Positions 4,750 to 12,763 are shown, numbered from the stretch's first letter. The stretch is 13,041 nt of DNA from CAKRJP01 sp963597615 (GCA_963597615.1 CAVBQS010000032.1:1-13041); one strand, 5' to 3'. Made by a program: numbers and translations. Notes: generated by a model not told the origin, from the letters alone.

Positions 4750-5541
4750 ATGGGAAATCTATTATCTATTGGAGAGCTTGCGAGGATTCGAGATATAAAT
4801 GTACAATCCCTTCGCTACTATGAGAAATTGGGAATTTTAATTCCGGCCTATATTAATCCCGAAAGCGGATACCGCTATTATTCCCCGGATCAGATTATGG
4901 TACTTGATACCATTATTTTATGCATCGAACTGGGAATCCCCCTAAAGGGATTAAAGAATTATGTAGACCAGGATGGGCAATTAGAATTCGAACGTCTCTT
5001 AAAGGATGGCCGAAAATTGGCAAAAGAAAAGATACGAAAGATCGAATCAAATATTGATTCCATCGATCGTACCTTACAACATATCCATGCCCAAAAAGAT
5101 TTCTTAGGCAGAGAAGGTTATTATACCCGTTATATTTTTGACCGCTATATTATCACCATCCCAAGTAAGATTAAGATGGATGCAAAAACCTATGAGCGAA
5201 ATCTCAGTAAATTATTTAATACTGCAAGAAAATCCCATCTTTTGGCCTCCTTCCCCCACGGACTCATCATTAATTACAAAGATGGGAAATTCATGGACTC
5301 CTATATGTTTTTAGAAGTCCTGCCTGAAAAATCTTCAAGTAACACGCTTCCTGAAGTACAAAAGCTTCCTGCAACTAATTATCTCTGCTACCAGGAACTG
5401 AGGGAGGTCCACTCTGATCCACTATCCATCTTTCCTAAGAAGCTTATGGATCAGGAGGAGGCAAGTGTCATTATATCCAGCATGTCACCGGATACCTACA
5501 AATACGACAAGGTTATCCTGGAATTCCAGGTGGCCACCTAA
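4750..5541 (+). CDS. MerR-family (BmrR-like) effector-responsive transcription regulator
   Basis: 263 aa, close to BmrR in length, starting after AAAGGAGTTAA. Residues about 4-72 are a MerR winged helix-turn-helix (LLSIGELARIRDINVQSLRYYEKLG, then the wing GYRYYSPDQ). Residues about 76-118 form the dimerising coiled coil (LEFERLLKDGRKLAKEKI...). Residues about 124-263 fit a GyrI/BmrR-type effector-binding domain that would sense small hydrophobic or cationic compounds. It is the only plus-strand gene. It is divergent from the MATE pump, with a MerR-type operator in the shared upstream region, and its stop is 6 nt from the stop of the carrier-protein gene. It most probably activates the pump on binding a toxic ligand; the ligand cannot be read from the sequence. 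Confidence 0.9.
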   Translation: MGNLLSIGELARIRDINVQSLRYYEKLGILIPAYINPESGYRYYSPDQIMVLDTIILCIELGIPLKGLKNYVDQDGQLEFERLLKDGRKLAKEKIRKIESNIDSIDRTLQHIHAQKDFLGREGYYTRYIFDRYIITIPSKIKMDAKTYERNLSKLFNTARKSHLLASFPHGLIINYKDGKFMDSYMFLEVLPEKSSSNTLPEVQKLPATNYLCYQELREVHSDPLSIFPKKLMDQEEASVIISSMSPDTYKYDKVILEFQVAT

Positions 5542-5547
5542 GGGATC

Positions 5548-5772
5548 TTAACCCTTCAGGCGACAAACCATGTCCCAAAGAGCCTTGGCAGAGTTGAAGT
5601 TTTTAGGAACAATCTCTGCCGGGGTAATTTCAATATCGAACTCATCCTGCAATTCACTTACGATAGAAAGGATTGCAAAGGAATTTAAGATTCCATCGTC
5701 AATTAAAGTCTCACAGTTCTCATAATCTACATCTGGCTGAATGTCTTCTAAAATTTCAATTAAAGTATCCAT
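5548..5772 (-). CDS. DltC-like acyl/aminoacyl carrier protein
   Basis: A 74-aa acidic four-helix carrier protein after AGAAGGAGAAAATT. The phosphopantetheine attachment serine is Ser31 in DDGILNSFAILSIV; DltC normally has LDSF here, so the residue before the serine is Asn instead of Asp. The length and the later EFDIEITPAEIVPKNFNS segment fit DltC and single-domain NRPS carriers. It would receive the acyl group from the adenylating enzyme encoded 12 nt upstream and pass it to the membrane MBOAT protein. A phosphopantetheinyl transferase would have to come from elsewhere in the genome. There is no clear terminator before the convergent regulator gene, only a short AAGGG/CCCTT dyad. Confidence 0.9.
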   Translation of the reverse strand: MDTLIEILEDIQPDVDYENCETLIDDGILNSFAILSIVSELQDEFDIEITPAEIVPKNFNSAKALWDMVCRLKG

Positions 5773-5784
5773 AATTTTCTCCTT

Positions 5785-7305
5785 CTATTTCACTGTTCTA
5801 TTTACTATCATTTCTTTTAATTTTTGTCGATCCACCTTACCATTTAGATTATGAGGCATTGCATCTAAATGATATTTGCGGTTTGGAAGCATATACTCAG
5901 GAACCATATCCTTTAACTTTTCCATAACCTGGGCTGGCTCTATGGAACCGGTATAAAACATGACAATTCTAGACTTTTTATCATCATAGAGGCAGCATTC
6001 CGACTCAACACCTTCGATGGCTGATATAGCAGTCTCGATTTCTCCTAATTCGATTCGATGACCCATGTGCTTAATCTGGAAATCCTTTCTAGACATATAC
6101 ACATATTCTCCAAATTCATTTGTCTTAGCTAAATCTCCCGTGCGATAAATAATCTCTGGATAATAGGGATTGCATGGGTTTTGAACAAATACCTCTTTTG
6201 TCTTTTCCGGCATATTATAATACCCTAAGGCAACAGAAGTTCCTCTCACACATACCTCACCGACTTGACCATCCTCTGCCAGCTTATCATCCTCTGTCAA
6301 AAGAAATACATCGGCATTCTTACAAACCCGTCCCATGGGGATTCTCTCGTCATTGCTAAATTCTCGGTCAACTACATAGTAAGTACAGGTATCTGTGGCT
6401 TCTGTGGGGCCATAAAGATTGACATAAGTCACATCCGGATATTCTGCCTTCCACATATTCAAATATTTTACCTGCATCACTTCTCCCCCAAAAAAGACTC
6501 GCTTTAATTCCGGAAGATAAGGTGATCTTAAGGCATGAAGAGTAGCTACCATACCAAGGGCTGAAGGTACCCAATTAATGATATTGACCTTTCGTTCCTC
6601 CAAATATTCCATTAACAAGCCTGGAAATGAGAACAATTTTTGCGGAACAATGTGCATGGTTCCTCCATTTTTCAAAGTCTGATAGATATCTAATACAGAC
6701 ATACTGAAATAAAATGGAGTTTGATTTCCAAAGATAAAGCTATCATCGATGGAAAACTCTTCTTTTCCCCACTCGATAAAATCGATTAAAGAACGATGAG
6801 GGATAATTACCCCCTTTGGAGTTCCCGTAGATCCTGAAGTAAATAAGACGTACAGAACATCTGTATCAATAACTCTTTCAGTCACAGCCTTTACAAGGTT
6901 CTCATCCACGGATTGTTTTGTCGTTTCCTCATAAACCAGTATTTTTGCCTTTCCTGCAAAGGATTTTGCCTGCTCTTTATGAGCTTCATCTGTAACAACT
7001 ACTGCCGGGTCTAAGGTATCCATAATTTTCTGAATTCTGGATTCTGGCATCTTTGTATCCAATGGACTATAAAAATTTCCACTGTAAGCTGCTCCCAAAA
7101 AAGCAGGGATACACTCCACTGATTTATCCAAATAAATTGCAATAGGTCTTTTAAATACATCTTCACCTATCACTGCAGCTGCAATTCCGTAAGCCTCTTT
7201 TCGAAGCTGGGAAAAAGTAATCTCCCTATGCTCATCTGTAAAGGCTACCTTATCGCCAAATTTTAAGACTGTTTTTTCCAGATAGTCTGTTATAACTCTA
7301 GCCAT
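5785..7305 (-). CDS. DltA-like AMP-forming adenylating enzyme (carrier-protein ligase)
   Basis: 506 aa, the DltA size, starting after TAAGGAGAATT. It belongs to the ANL adenylating family: P-loop LFTSGSTGTPKG (154-165), YGPTEAT (298-304), YRTGD (387-391), the hinge/core after RKDFQIKHMGHR, and the catalytic lysine in NLNGKVDR (Lys490). The partner is the DltC-like carrier encoded next. In DltA the segment PFSFDLSVMD supplies an Asp that binds the substrate amino group, and FCGE supplies a Cys that favours D-alanine. Here they read PFYFSMSVLD (Ser201) and FFGGE (Gly273). The enzyme should still adenylate an acid, but D-alanine specificity is doubtful. The comparison is from my memory of the DltA sequences. 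A separate promoter after the EF-P terminator is likely. Confidence 0.9.
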   Translation of the reverse strand: MARVITDYLEKTVLKFGDKVAFTDEHREITFSQLRKEAYGIAAAVIGEDVFKRPIAIYLDKSVECIPAFLGAAYSGNFYSPLDTKMPESRIQKIMDTLDPAVVVTDEAHKEQAKSFAGKAKILVYEETTKQSVDENLVKAVTERVIDTDVLYVLFTSGSTGTPKGVIIPHRSLIDFIEWGKEEFSIDDSFIFGNQTPFYFSMSVLDIYQTLKNGGTMHIVPQKLFSFPGLLMEYLEERKVNIINWVPSALGMVATLHALRSPYLPELKRVFFGGEVMQVKYLNMWKAEYPDVTYVNLYGPTEATDTCTYYVVDREFSNDERIPMGRVCKNADVFLLTEDDKLAEDGQVGEVCVRGTSVALGYYNMPEKTKEVFVQNPCNPYYPEIIYRTGDLAKTNEFGEYVYMSRKDFQIKHMGHRIELGEIETAISAIEGVESECCLYDDKKSRIVMFYTGSIEPAQVMEKLKDMVPEYMLPNRKYHLDAMPHNLNGKVDRQKLKEMIVNRTVK

Positions 7306-7329
7306 ATAATTCTCCTTATAGCTCTTCTT

Positions 7330-7335
7330 ATTATA
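7330..7335 (-). promoter_or_regulatory. Candidate -10 box for the adenylating-enzyme operon
   Basis: On the minus strand a perfect TATAAT lies between the EF-P terminator and the DltA-like gene, 24 bases before its start codon. There is no good -35 hexamer at 17 nt, so promoter strength is uncertain. A promoter is needed here because the terminator at 7348-7376 separates this gene from EF-P. Confidence 0.4.
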
Positions 7336-7347
7336 TGAAAAATATGT

Positions 7348-7376
7348 AAAAAGGCTACGTCTACCAAGACGCAGCC
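7348..7376 (-). terminator. Rho-independent terminator after efp
   Basis: On the minus strand GGCTGCGTC (7376-7368) pairs with GACGTAGCC (7361-7353), nine pairs with one G-T, across a 6-nt loop. Five T residues (7352-7348) follow. It lies 17 nt past the efp stop codon and ends the efp transcript before the DltA-like gene. Confidence 0.88.
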
Positions 7377-7393
7377 CCTATAAAAACATCTTA

Positions 7394-7957
7394 TTATGCT
7401 CTTGATAAATACTCTCCGGTACGAGTATCAATTTTAATAGTCTCTCCCTGTTCTACGAACAATGGAACCATAACCTGAGCTCCTGTCTCAAGAATTGCAG
7501 GCTTTGTTGCACCTGTTGCAGTGTTACCCTTAACTCCTGGCTCAGACTCTGTAATCAAAAGCTCTACTGTAAGAGGTGGTTCAATAGAGAATGGATTTCC
7601 CTGATAAGAAACTACTGTAACCTCCTCGTTCTCTTTAACGAACTTCAAAGAATCTCCTACGGTATCTGTTCCTACTGGAATCTGATCGTAAGTCTCGTTG
7701 TCCATGAAGTAGTAAAGCTCACCATCATTGTAAAGGTACTGCATCTTCTTTCTCTCGATATAAGCTTCGTCAAATGTCTCTGTTGGACGGAAAGTTCTCT
7801 CAACTACTCCACCATCAATTACATTCTTAAGCTTAGTACGTACAAAAGCAGCTCCTTTTCCTGGCTTAACATGTAAGAACTCAAGAACCTGATATACGTT
7901 ACCTTCGATCTCTAATGTCATACCATTTCTGAATTCGCCTGCGCTCTTCTTTGCCAT
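7394..7957 (-). CDS. efp: Elongation factor P
   Basis: 187 aa from the ATG at 7957-7955, chosen because AAGGAGG lies just ahead; the frame stays open further upstream but without a good site. EF-P binds between the P and E sites of the ribosome and relieves stalling at proline runs. The N-terminal KOW-like domain holds the loop HVKPGKGAAFVRTK with Lys34 at its tip, the position that is modified in many bacteria. Two OB-type domains follow, and the family C-terminal signature is clear (GATKPAILETGAQVMVPLFV ... IKIDTRTGEYLSRA). It lies downstream of the YqeG gene on the same strand and is closed by a strong terminator. Confidence 0.96.
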   Translation of the reverse strand: MAKKSAGEFRNGMTLEIEGNVYQVLEFLHVKPGKGAAFVRTKLKNVIDGGVVERTFRPTETFDEAYIERKKMQYLYNDGELYYFMDNETYDQIPVGTDTVGDSLKFVKENEEVTVVSYQGNPFSIEPPLTVELLITESEPGVKGNTATGATKPAILETGAQVMVPLFVEQGETIKIDTRTGEYLSRA

Positions 7958-8058
7958 TATATAATCCTCCTTAACCATGCCCTTAGGCACTTATCCTCTG
8001 CTATTAGTATCGGTCAAAAATGACCGCACTCACTTCAATAAGTTTATAATAATTTTCT

Positions 8059-8568
8059 CTATTTTTCAACCTTCTTTTTGTTTTTCAAATAGAAATAAAG
8101 CACAATCTTCTCCAAAAATCTCTTAAGGACTATTTGGATCTCTTCCTTAGGATGAATGGGCTTTACCAAAATGCTCTGTATTCCACTTCTTTTTGCTCCC
8201 CAAACATCGGTAAAAAGCTGGTCTCCGATAAATACTGTATTGGAAGTATCCGTTCCCATGATCTTCATGGCCTTCCTGTAATTCTTAGTAGAAGGCTTAT
8301 GGGCATTATAGACGTAATCCACCTGTATAGGCTCATTAAACTTTGCCACCCTAGGTTCCTTGTTATTAGAAATCAAACAACAATGAAATCCTATCTTCTT
8401 TAATCTCTGAAATAATTTGATAGCTCTTTCATCTGCCGGAGCTCCGTGGGGAACCAAGGTATTATCAATATCAAAAATCAAGCCCCGGACTCCATCTTTG
8501 TATAGCTTTTCAAAATCAATAACATAGGTTGATGCCACATAATCATCTGGATAAAATGTCTTTAGCAT
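8059..8568 (-). CDS. YqeG-family HAD (subclass IIIA) phosphatase
   Basis: 169 aa, the normal YqeG length. HAD motif I is FDIDNTLV (Asp33 nucleophile, Asp35 acid/base), motif II is LISNN (Ser68), motif III is Lys91 in AHKPS, and motif IV is GDQLFTDVWG (Asp116, Asp121). YqeG proteins are cytosolic phosphatases of poorly defined physiological substrate, widespread in Firmicutes. The gene starts 3 nt after the stop of the chorismate mutase-shikimate kinase gene, so the two are translationally coupled. EF-P follows about 100 nt downstream with no clear terminator between. The C-terminus is extended by a basic helix (KNKKKVEK). Confidence 0.92.
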   Translation of the reverse strand: MLKTFYPDDYVASTYVIDFEKLYKDGVRGLIFDIDNTLVPHGAPADERAIKLFQRLKKIGFHCCLISNNKEPRVAKFNEPIQVDYVYNAHKPSTKNYRKAMKIMGTDTSNTVFIGDQLFTDVWGAKRSGIQSILVKPIHPKEEIQIVLKRFLEKIVLYFYLKNKKKVEK

Positions 8569-8571
8569 ATT

Positions 8572-9354
8572 TTATTCTTCCGTTTCTGTTAAACGTCCTA
8601 CCAGTTCCTCGCAAATCTGTAAGATAGATTTATGGTCTGTCTGAATCACAATATCAGCTGCAGCTTCGTATTTTTCTCTACGCTGTTCCATCAGTTCTGC
8701 AATACCTGCCACGTTCTTGCGTCCTCTAAGTACCGGTCGATTGTCATCATCCTTTACACGCTCATAGATTTCTTCCGGACTGGCAGTCAGAAGTACTACC
8801 TTTCCATTCTTCTTCATCTCCACAACATTGCGTTCTCTCATGGCAACACCACCGCCACAGGAAATTACTACATTCCTCTTATCCTGCATGTCGATCAAAA
8901 GTTCTGTCTCTAGATTACGGAAATATTCTTCCCCATAAGTTTCAAAAATATCTGGAATACTCATACCCTGGTTCTCAGCAATTACCTGATCCATCTCCAC
9001 TACTTCCATGGCAAACATGGTGCTAAGATAATCAGAGATTGTGGACTTTCCAGCTCCCATAAATCCGATCAATACAATATTATAATCAAAGAGTTTTCTT
9101 GCCTGAATCTTTTTACTATTGTGAAGGATACACTCAAATACATCATAGATTTCATCTTTGTATTTATTACTGTGTAACTTTTCCCCCAAACGAACCTTCT
9201 GCTTTTTCTCCTGCTTTGGCTGTAAAATTGGCATTCCAAATTCTTCTTTGTATGCCATGATCTTTTCTACAATGGAATTGCGCTCCATTAAAGCATCGAT
9301 AATCTTATCATCGCATAGAGCCAGCTGCTCTCTGTACATTTCCAAATCGTTCAT
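8572..9354 (-). CDS. aroK: Chorismate mutase-shikimate kinase fusion
   Basis: 260 aa from the ATG at 9354-9352, preferred to a TTG six bases upstream because AGGAG lies seven bases ahead. Residues 1 to about 85 form an AroQ-type helical chorismate mutase domain (MYREQLALCDDKIIDALMER, AYKEEFG). Residues about 92-260 are shikimate kinase: P-loop GFMGAGKST (97-105), Asp122, Arg146 in the RNLE segment, CGGG (166-169) and NRPVL (Arg206). The kinase phosphorylates shikimate in aromatic amino acid synthesis. The mutase part has changes: the RE pair that follows the first helix in AroQ enzymes reads QE (ILQPKQE), so the activity is uncertain. It follows the SGNH gene by 47 nt. Confidence 0.93.
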   Translation of the reverse strand: MNDLEMYREQLALCDDKIIDALMERNSIVEKIMAYKEEFGMPILQPKQEKKQKVRLGEKLHSNKYKDEIYDVFECILHNSKKIQARKLFDYNIVLIGFMGAGKSTISDYLSTMFAMEVVEMDQVIAENQGMSIPDIFETYGEEYFRNLETELLIDMQDKRNVVISCGGGVAMRERNVVEMKKNGKVVLLTASPEEIYERVKDDDNRPVLRGRKNVAGIAELMEQRREKYEAAADIVIQTDHKSILQICEELVGRLTETEE

Positions 9355-9401
9355 ATTCAAACTCCTATTTTATATTTTGTCGTCAACAAAGTAATATTAC
9401 A

Positions 9402-10382
9402 CTACTTTTCTTCACTTGAAAATACGGTTTCTCCAAATACTTTAGAAAATGCTCTTGCGCTGTCTCCATTCATGTGTCCATCGTAGTCTACATAGTTTTC
9501 CAGGCCGTGACTATAACTTCCATAATACTCTCGGTTAAAGTTATAATACTCTACTTCCTGCTCCTTAAAATATGCTGAAAAATAATCCCAGGCTTCTCTA
9601 TAGCTATCTTCCTCTTCCACAAGCATGACTGCTGCCAAAGGAATACTGGTAGCAATAAATTCGATATCATTTTCCTTACAAAGCTTGATTAACTTTGTAA
9701 GATATTCCATATTGGATGTTTTCACATCTGCTGTATGGAAAAGTGTAGGTGAATACTCTGGAAAATCCTCCACCGCAACCGGATATTTTTCTATAAATCC
9801 ATTTTCATGATACTCCTGGCTTTCTCCCTTTAAGTAGGACACATCATAATTTCCTGTAATCTTCTGATAAATATTATCTTTAATTCTTGGAAGTTCTGTT
9901 TTCAGAGAATACTCATGAAATGCAAATAGAGGGAATCGAATATCGCAGTCTAACATGGCATCTTTAAAGTATTCTAATTTTGTAAGGGATGTAGGAAATT
10001 CATGATAAAAAAGCAAATAATTATTTCCCTTCTCTTTCTCCGTCATGAAATAAGCCGGACCAATCTCATAGATAATGGTACTTGGTTTTTGTTTTTCTAT
10101 GGCTAATTTTGTAAGATAATAGGCATCGATTGGATATTCCCCACCTACACACATATTCTGTCCTGTAAGGCCAGTACCTTCAAGGGCCACATCTGGATCT
10201 ATATCTGACATTCCACCGGAGGTTCCAAGAATCAGAACGTCTTTTTTCTGGGTGGTCATAGTATGAATATTATTTCTTACAAAAGTGCAAGGATACAAGG
10301 CAATATCCAAGCCTTTGATCAAAAGCACTGCCACTAAAACACAGGCAACCCCTTTTATTATTGCATTTTTAAAATTGTGCAT
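9402..10382 (-). CDS. SGNH/DltD-AlgX-like membrane-anchored acyltransfer protein
   Basis: 326 aa. An N-terminal hydrophobic segment (about residues 7-23) anchors it with the bulk outside the membrane. The block LILGTSGGMSDIDP places the nucleophilic serine at Ser55 (GTS); the DYDGHMN segment near the end gives the Asp/His pair (Asp299 or Asp301, His303). In DltD and AlgX/AlgJ-type proteins this Ser-Asp-His set handles acyl transfer to teichoic acid or polysaccharide together with an MBOAT partner. The start overlaps the MBOAT gene by 14 nt, with GGGGG as its ribosome binding site, so the pair is coupled. The residue after the serine is Gly where many family members have His, a minor variation. 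Likely partner: the MBOAT protein encoded just upstream. Confidence 0.85.
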   Translation of the reverse strand: MHNFKNAIIKGVACVLVAVLLIKGLDIALYPCTFVRNNIHTMTTQKKDVLILGTSGGMSDIDPDVALEGTGLTGQNMCVGGEYPIDAYYLTKLAIEKQKPSTIIYEIGPAYFMTEKEKGNNYLLFYHEFPTSLTKLEYFKDAMLDCDIRFPLFAFHEYSLKTELPRIKDNIYQKITGNYDVSYLKGESQEYHENGFIEKYPVAVEDFPEYSPTLFHTADVKTSNMEYLTKLIKLCKENDIEFIATSIPLAAVMLVEEEDSYREAWDYFSAYFKEQEVEYYNFNREYYGSYSHGLENYVDYDGHMNGDSARAFSKVFGETVFSSEEK

Positions 10383-11895
10383 AAATGAACCCCCTTGCTA
10401 CTGACATTGGACTAAATACCGGAATTGAAATCATCAAAAGAAACCATACTGCAAATTCCATAGGAAGTGGCAATTTAGCAAGTCCTTCCAGTACATTTAC
10501 TCCTCGTTCCTTTAGGAAACTAACGATAAACCAAATGAGGCATCCTACAAACAAGGTGGCCAAGGCATAAGGTGTATACTCTGTTCCTAGTTTCCCTGAA
10601 GAAATCAAAAGAAACTGAGATGGTTTAAAGGATGTCAATGTATATTTCACTAATTTTAGTCCATCCCCTGCACTGGATACACATTCGCAAAACTGTCCAA
10701 TATTAAAGAGAAGGAAGGTGCGCAAAATCATGAAACACTTATAAGCTTTTCCCTGGTCATTAATGTGTAACTTGTTTTTCCAATTGGTATAATGATTGGT
10801 CATTAAGCCACTAAAAGCTATAATGGCACCATTGTAGAGACCCCAGCCTATATAATTCCAGCTGGCACCATGCCACAGGCCTACCAAAAGGAAAATCACT
10901 AAATTAGAGATAGCCGGAGGCACTGCCCGTCCCTTTTTTCTTCCAAATAATTTCTTAGATAACTTTTGGATTTTTCTCATAAATCCTGACAGTGTCAATG
11001 GATAAAAGACATAATCCTTCATCCAAGCTCCCAGTGTAATGTGCCATCTTCTCCAGAAATCTGCAATAGAAGTAGAGAACAAGGGCTGTCTAAAGTTTTC
11101 ATCTAAGCGAATGCCAAACATAGCGGCGATACCAATTACCATGTCAATTCCACCGGCAAAGTCTCCATAAAGCTCTATAGTATATAAAAGCACACCCCAG
11201 CCTGCAATTCCTGAATAGGTGTCCATATTAGAAAGAATCGCTTCTCTATAAATACCGGCCCACTCGGATACCAGCATTTTCTTAAAAAGTCCCCAAAGGA
11301 GTCTTTGAAAGCCATACTTTAAATTTGCTATTGTTAACGGATGTTCCTCCCTAAACTGGGGAGCAAGTTTTCCATGTCTTCCAATGGGTCCTTGAACCAA
11401 CTGAGGAAAGAAGGATACAAAAAGAGCATAGCGAAAGAAATTAGCTTCCACTGCTTCCCGTCCCCAATAAACATCCAAAAGGTAGCCTAAACTCTGAAAG
11501 GTATAATAAGAAATTCCCAGAGGCAAAATTAGATTTAAAAGAGAAATCTTGGCCCCACTGATCACATTAATGTTTGTAATCAGGAAATTGGTATACTTAA
11601 GCACAAACAGCATACCAAGATCCATAAGAATCCCCAGTGTCACAATTTTTTTCAGCTTTTTTCCACGTTCCTTACTTTCTGCTTCTTTTTCACGTATCTT
11701 ACTGATCCAAAGAGCAAATCCATAGGTTACCATAGTAGAATACAGCAGAAATCCCACTGCCGGAAGGCTGATGATCATGTAGTATGCATAACTAAGCACT
11801 AATAAAACTACCCATTGTACGCGTTTTGGGACTATATAATAAATACATAGTCCCAAAATCGTAAACAGGAAAAATAAGTTCGATGTTAACGACAT
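10369..11895 (-). CDS. MBOAT-family membrane O-acyltransferase (AlgI/DltB-like)
   Basis: 508 aa after GAGGAGAACGAGGAAA. It is a polytopic membrane protein, longer than a typical DltB (about 400) and closer in length to AlgI/PatA types. The conserved features are FPQLVQGPIGRHGKL (about 163-177), RRWHITLGAWMKDYVFYPL (His285) and LVGLWHGASWNYIGWG (His342, the presumed catalytic histidine). MBOAT proteins move an acyl group across the membrane to a cell-surface hydroxyl. With the SGNH protein encoded next and the carrier/ligase pair downstream it could form a Dlt-type route; a simpler reading is polysaccharide O-acetylation with the SGNH protein alone. The gene lies 46 nt after the lipoprotein gene, so they probably share a transcript. 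Confidence 0.92.
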   Translation of the reverse strand: MSLTSNLFFLFTILGLCIYYIVPKRVQWVVLLVLSYAYYMIISLPAVGFLLYSTMVTYGFALWISKIREKEAESKERGKKLKKIVTLGILMDLGMLFVLKYTNFLITNINVISGAKISLLNLILPLGISYYTFQSLGYLLDVYWGREAVEANFFRYALFVSFFPQLVQGPIGRHGKLAPQFREEHPLTIANLKYGFQRLLWGLFKKMLVSEWAGIYREAILSNMDTYSGIAGWGVLLYTIELYGDFAGGIDMVIGIAAMFGIRLDENFRQPLFSTSIADFWRRWHITLGAWMKDYVFYPLTLSGFMRKIQKLSKKLFGRKKGRAVPPAISNLVIFLLVGLWHGASWNYIGWGLYNGAIIAFSGLMTNHYTNWKNKLHINDQGKAYKCFMILRTFLLFNIGQFCECVSSAGDGLKLVKYTLTSFKPSQFLLISSGKLGTEYTPYALATLFVGCLIWFIVSFLKERGVNVLEGLAKLPLPMEFAVWFLLMISIPVFSPMSVARGFIYAQF

Positions 11896-11941
11896 TTTCC
11901 TCGTTCTCCTCTATAACATTTTCATTTTCCAAACGGGATTC

Positions 11942-12763
11942 CTAATAAGTAAGTCCGTCGGTAACGCATCCTTCAGATGCTGCGCTATTGTCTGTTTCTG
12001 TAGAAGCTGCGCTTTCTGTAGACTGGGCCGGTTCTGTATAGGTCTCAGCTGATTCTGTATAGCTTGTATCTGCCTCTGTAGATGCTGCTGCCGCCTCACT
12101 GGCTGCCTGAGCTTCTGCCGCAGCAGCTGCTTCTGCTGCAGCTGCTTCCTCTGCTTCTTTTGCCTGAGTAGCTTGTGCCTCACTGGACTTCTTAGCTTCT
12201 TCTGCCTGAGTCTTTACAGCCTTTTCAGCTTCCAAAGTAGAAACTTCTTTTCCATCCTGAGTATAGGTTACATAGGCTATGCCGTCCTGCAATAAGATGC
12301 TTGCTTCCTTAAGGTTATCAAATGGGAAAGCATGAAGTTCTAAATTGGACTTATCCGCAAGAGTTAGCTGTACTGTATATTCCACCGGAAGCTCTTTTCC
12401 TGTCTCTGTTGCAGTGCTCTTAGCTGCCGCCTCAGATGGCTTGTAATAAAGAGTTCTTGTTTCATCCTTTGCAAAGGAGTCGTCAGTCTTTAACATACTA
12501 GCCGGATAAGATTCCTCATTGGAAGTCTTAATTGCCACTGCTGTAATATCCTGACCTGTGGAGTTTGTAAGCTTTACTTCGTAAGCTCCTTCTGTCTTCT
12601 CGCCAATGGTCTTTTCTTCTGTGGCAGTAGTAGTCTGAGTTTTCTTTACTGATACAGAAGTTTCTGTTTTATTGGTATCCTCACTTTTGCTTTTACTGCA
12701 ACCTGTCACCATAGATACTGATAAGGCTCCAGCAATCAGCAAGATCGCAATTCTCTTTTTCAT
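11942..12763 (-). CDS. Lipoprotein with Ala/Ser/Glu-rich C-terminal tail, function unknown
   Basis: 273 aa after AAGGGAG. The N-terminus is a lipoprotein signal peptide: basic MKKR, a hydrophobic core, then the lipobox VTGC with Cys22 as the lipidated residue. A Ser/Thr/Lys-rich linker follows. Then comes a globular part (about 58-185) with alternating strands (AYEVKLTNSTGQDITAVAIK, SNLELHAFPFDNL, GIAYVTYTQDG). The last 90 residues are a long low-complexity stretch of Ala, Glu, Ser and Thr, probably an extended or coiled cell-wall-spanning tail, ending in GCVTDGLTY with a second Cys. I do not recognise the family. It is placed between the broken transglutaminase gene and the MBOAT gene, all on one strand, which suggests a cell-surface role. 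Confidence 0.85.
   Translation of the reverse strand: MKKRIAILLIAGALSVSMVTGCSKSKSEDTNKTETSVSVKKTQTTTATEEKTIGEKTEGAYEVKLTNSTGQDITAVAIKTSNEESYPASMLKTDDSFAKDETRTLYYKPSEAAAKSTATETGKELPVEYTVQLTLADKSNLELHAFPFDNLKEASILLQDGIAYVTYTQDGKEVSTLEAEKAVKTQAEEAKKSSEAQATQAKEAEEAAAAEAAAAAEAQAASEAAAASTEADTSYTESAETYTEPAQSTESAASTETDNSAASEGCVTDGLTY

Noticed and set aside
5528..5539. Perfect 12-bp palindrome aggtggccacct at the end of the regulator gene
   Set aside because: It lies in coding sequence, has no spacer for a stable hairpin, and has no second copy that I noticed. It is probably chance.
8011..8026. cggtcaaaaatgaccg hairpin upstream of efp, considered as a terminator between yqeG and efp
   Set aside because: The stem is only six pairs and no T-run follows on the minus strand. 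It may be a leader structure but cannot be called a terminator.
9402..11895. Calling the MBOAT and SGNH genes dltB and dltD outright
   Set aside because: The MBOAT is about 100 residues longer than DltB and closer to AlgI types, and the pair is separated from the ligase/carrier genes, so the specific names are not secure.
11911..12183. Gln/Arg/Lys-rich frame on the minus strand
   Set aside because: It is an out-of-frame reading of the Ala/Glu/Ser-rich tail of the lipoprotein gene and shows only low-complexity sequence.
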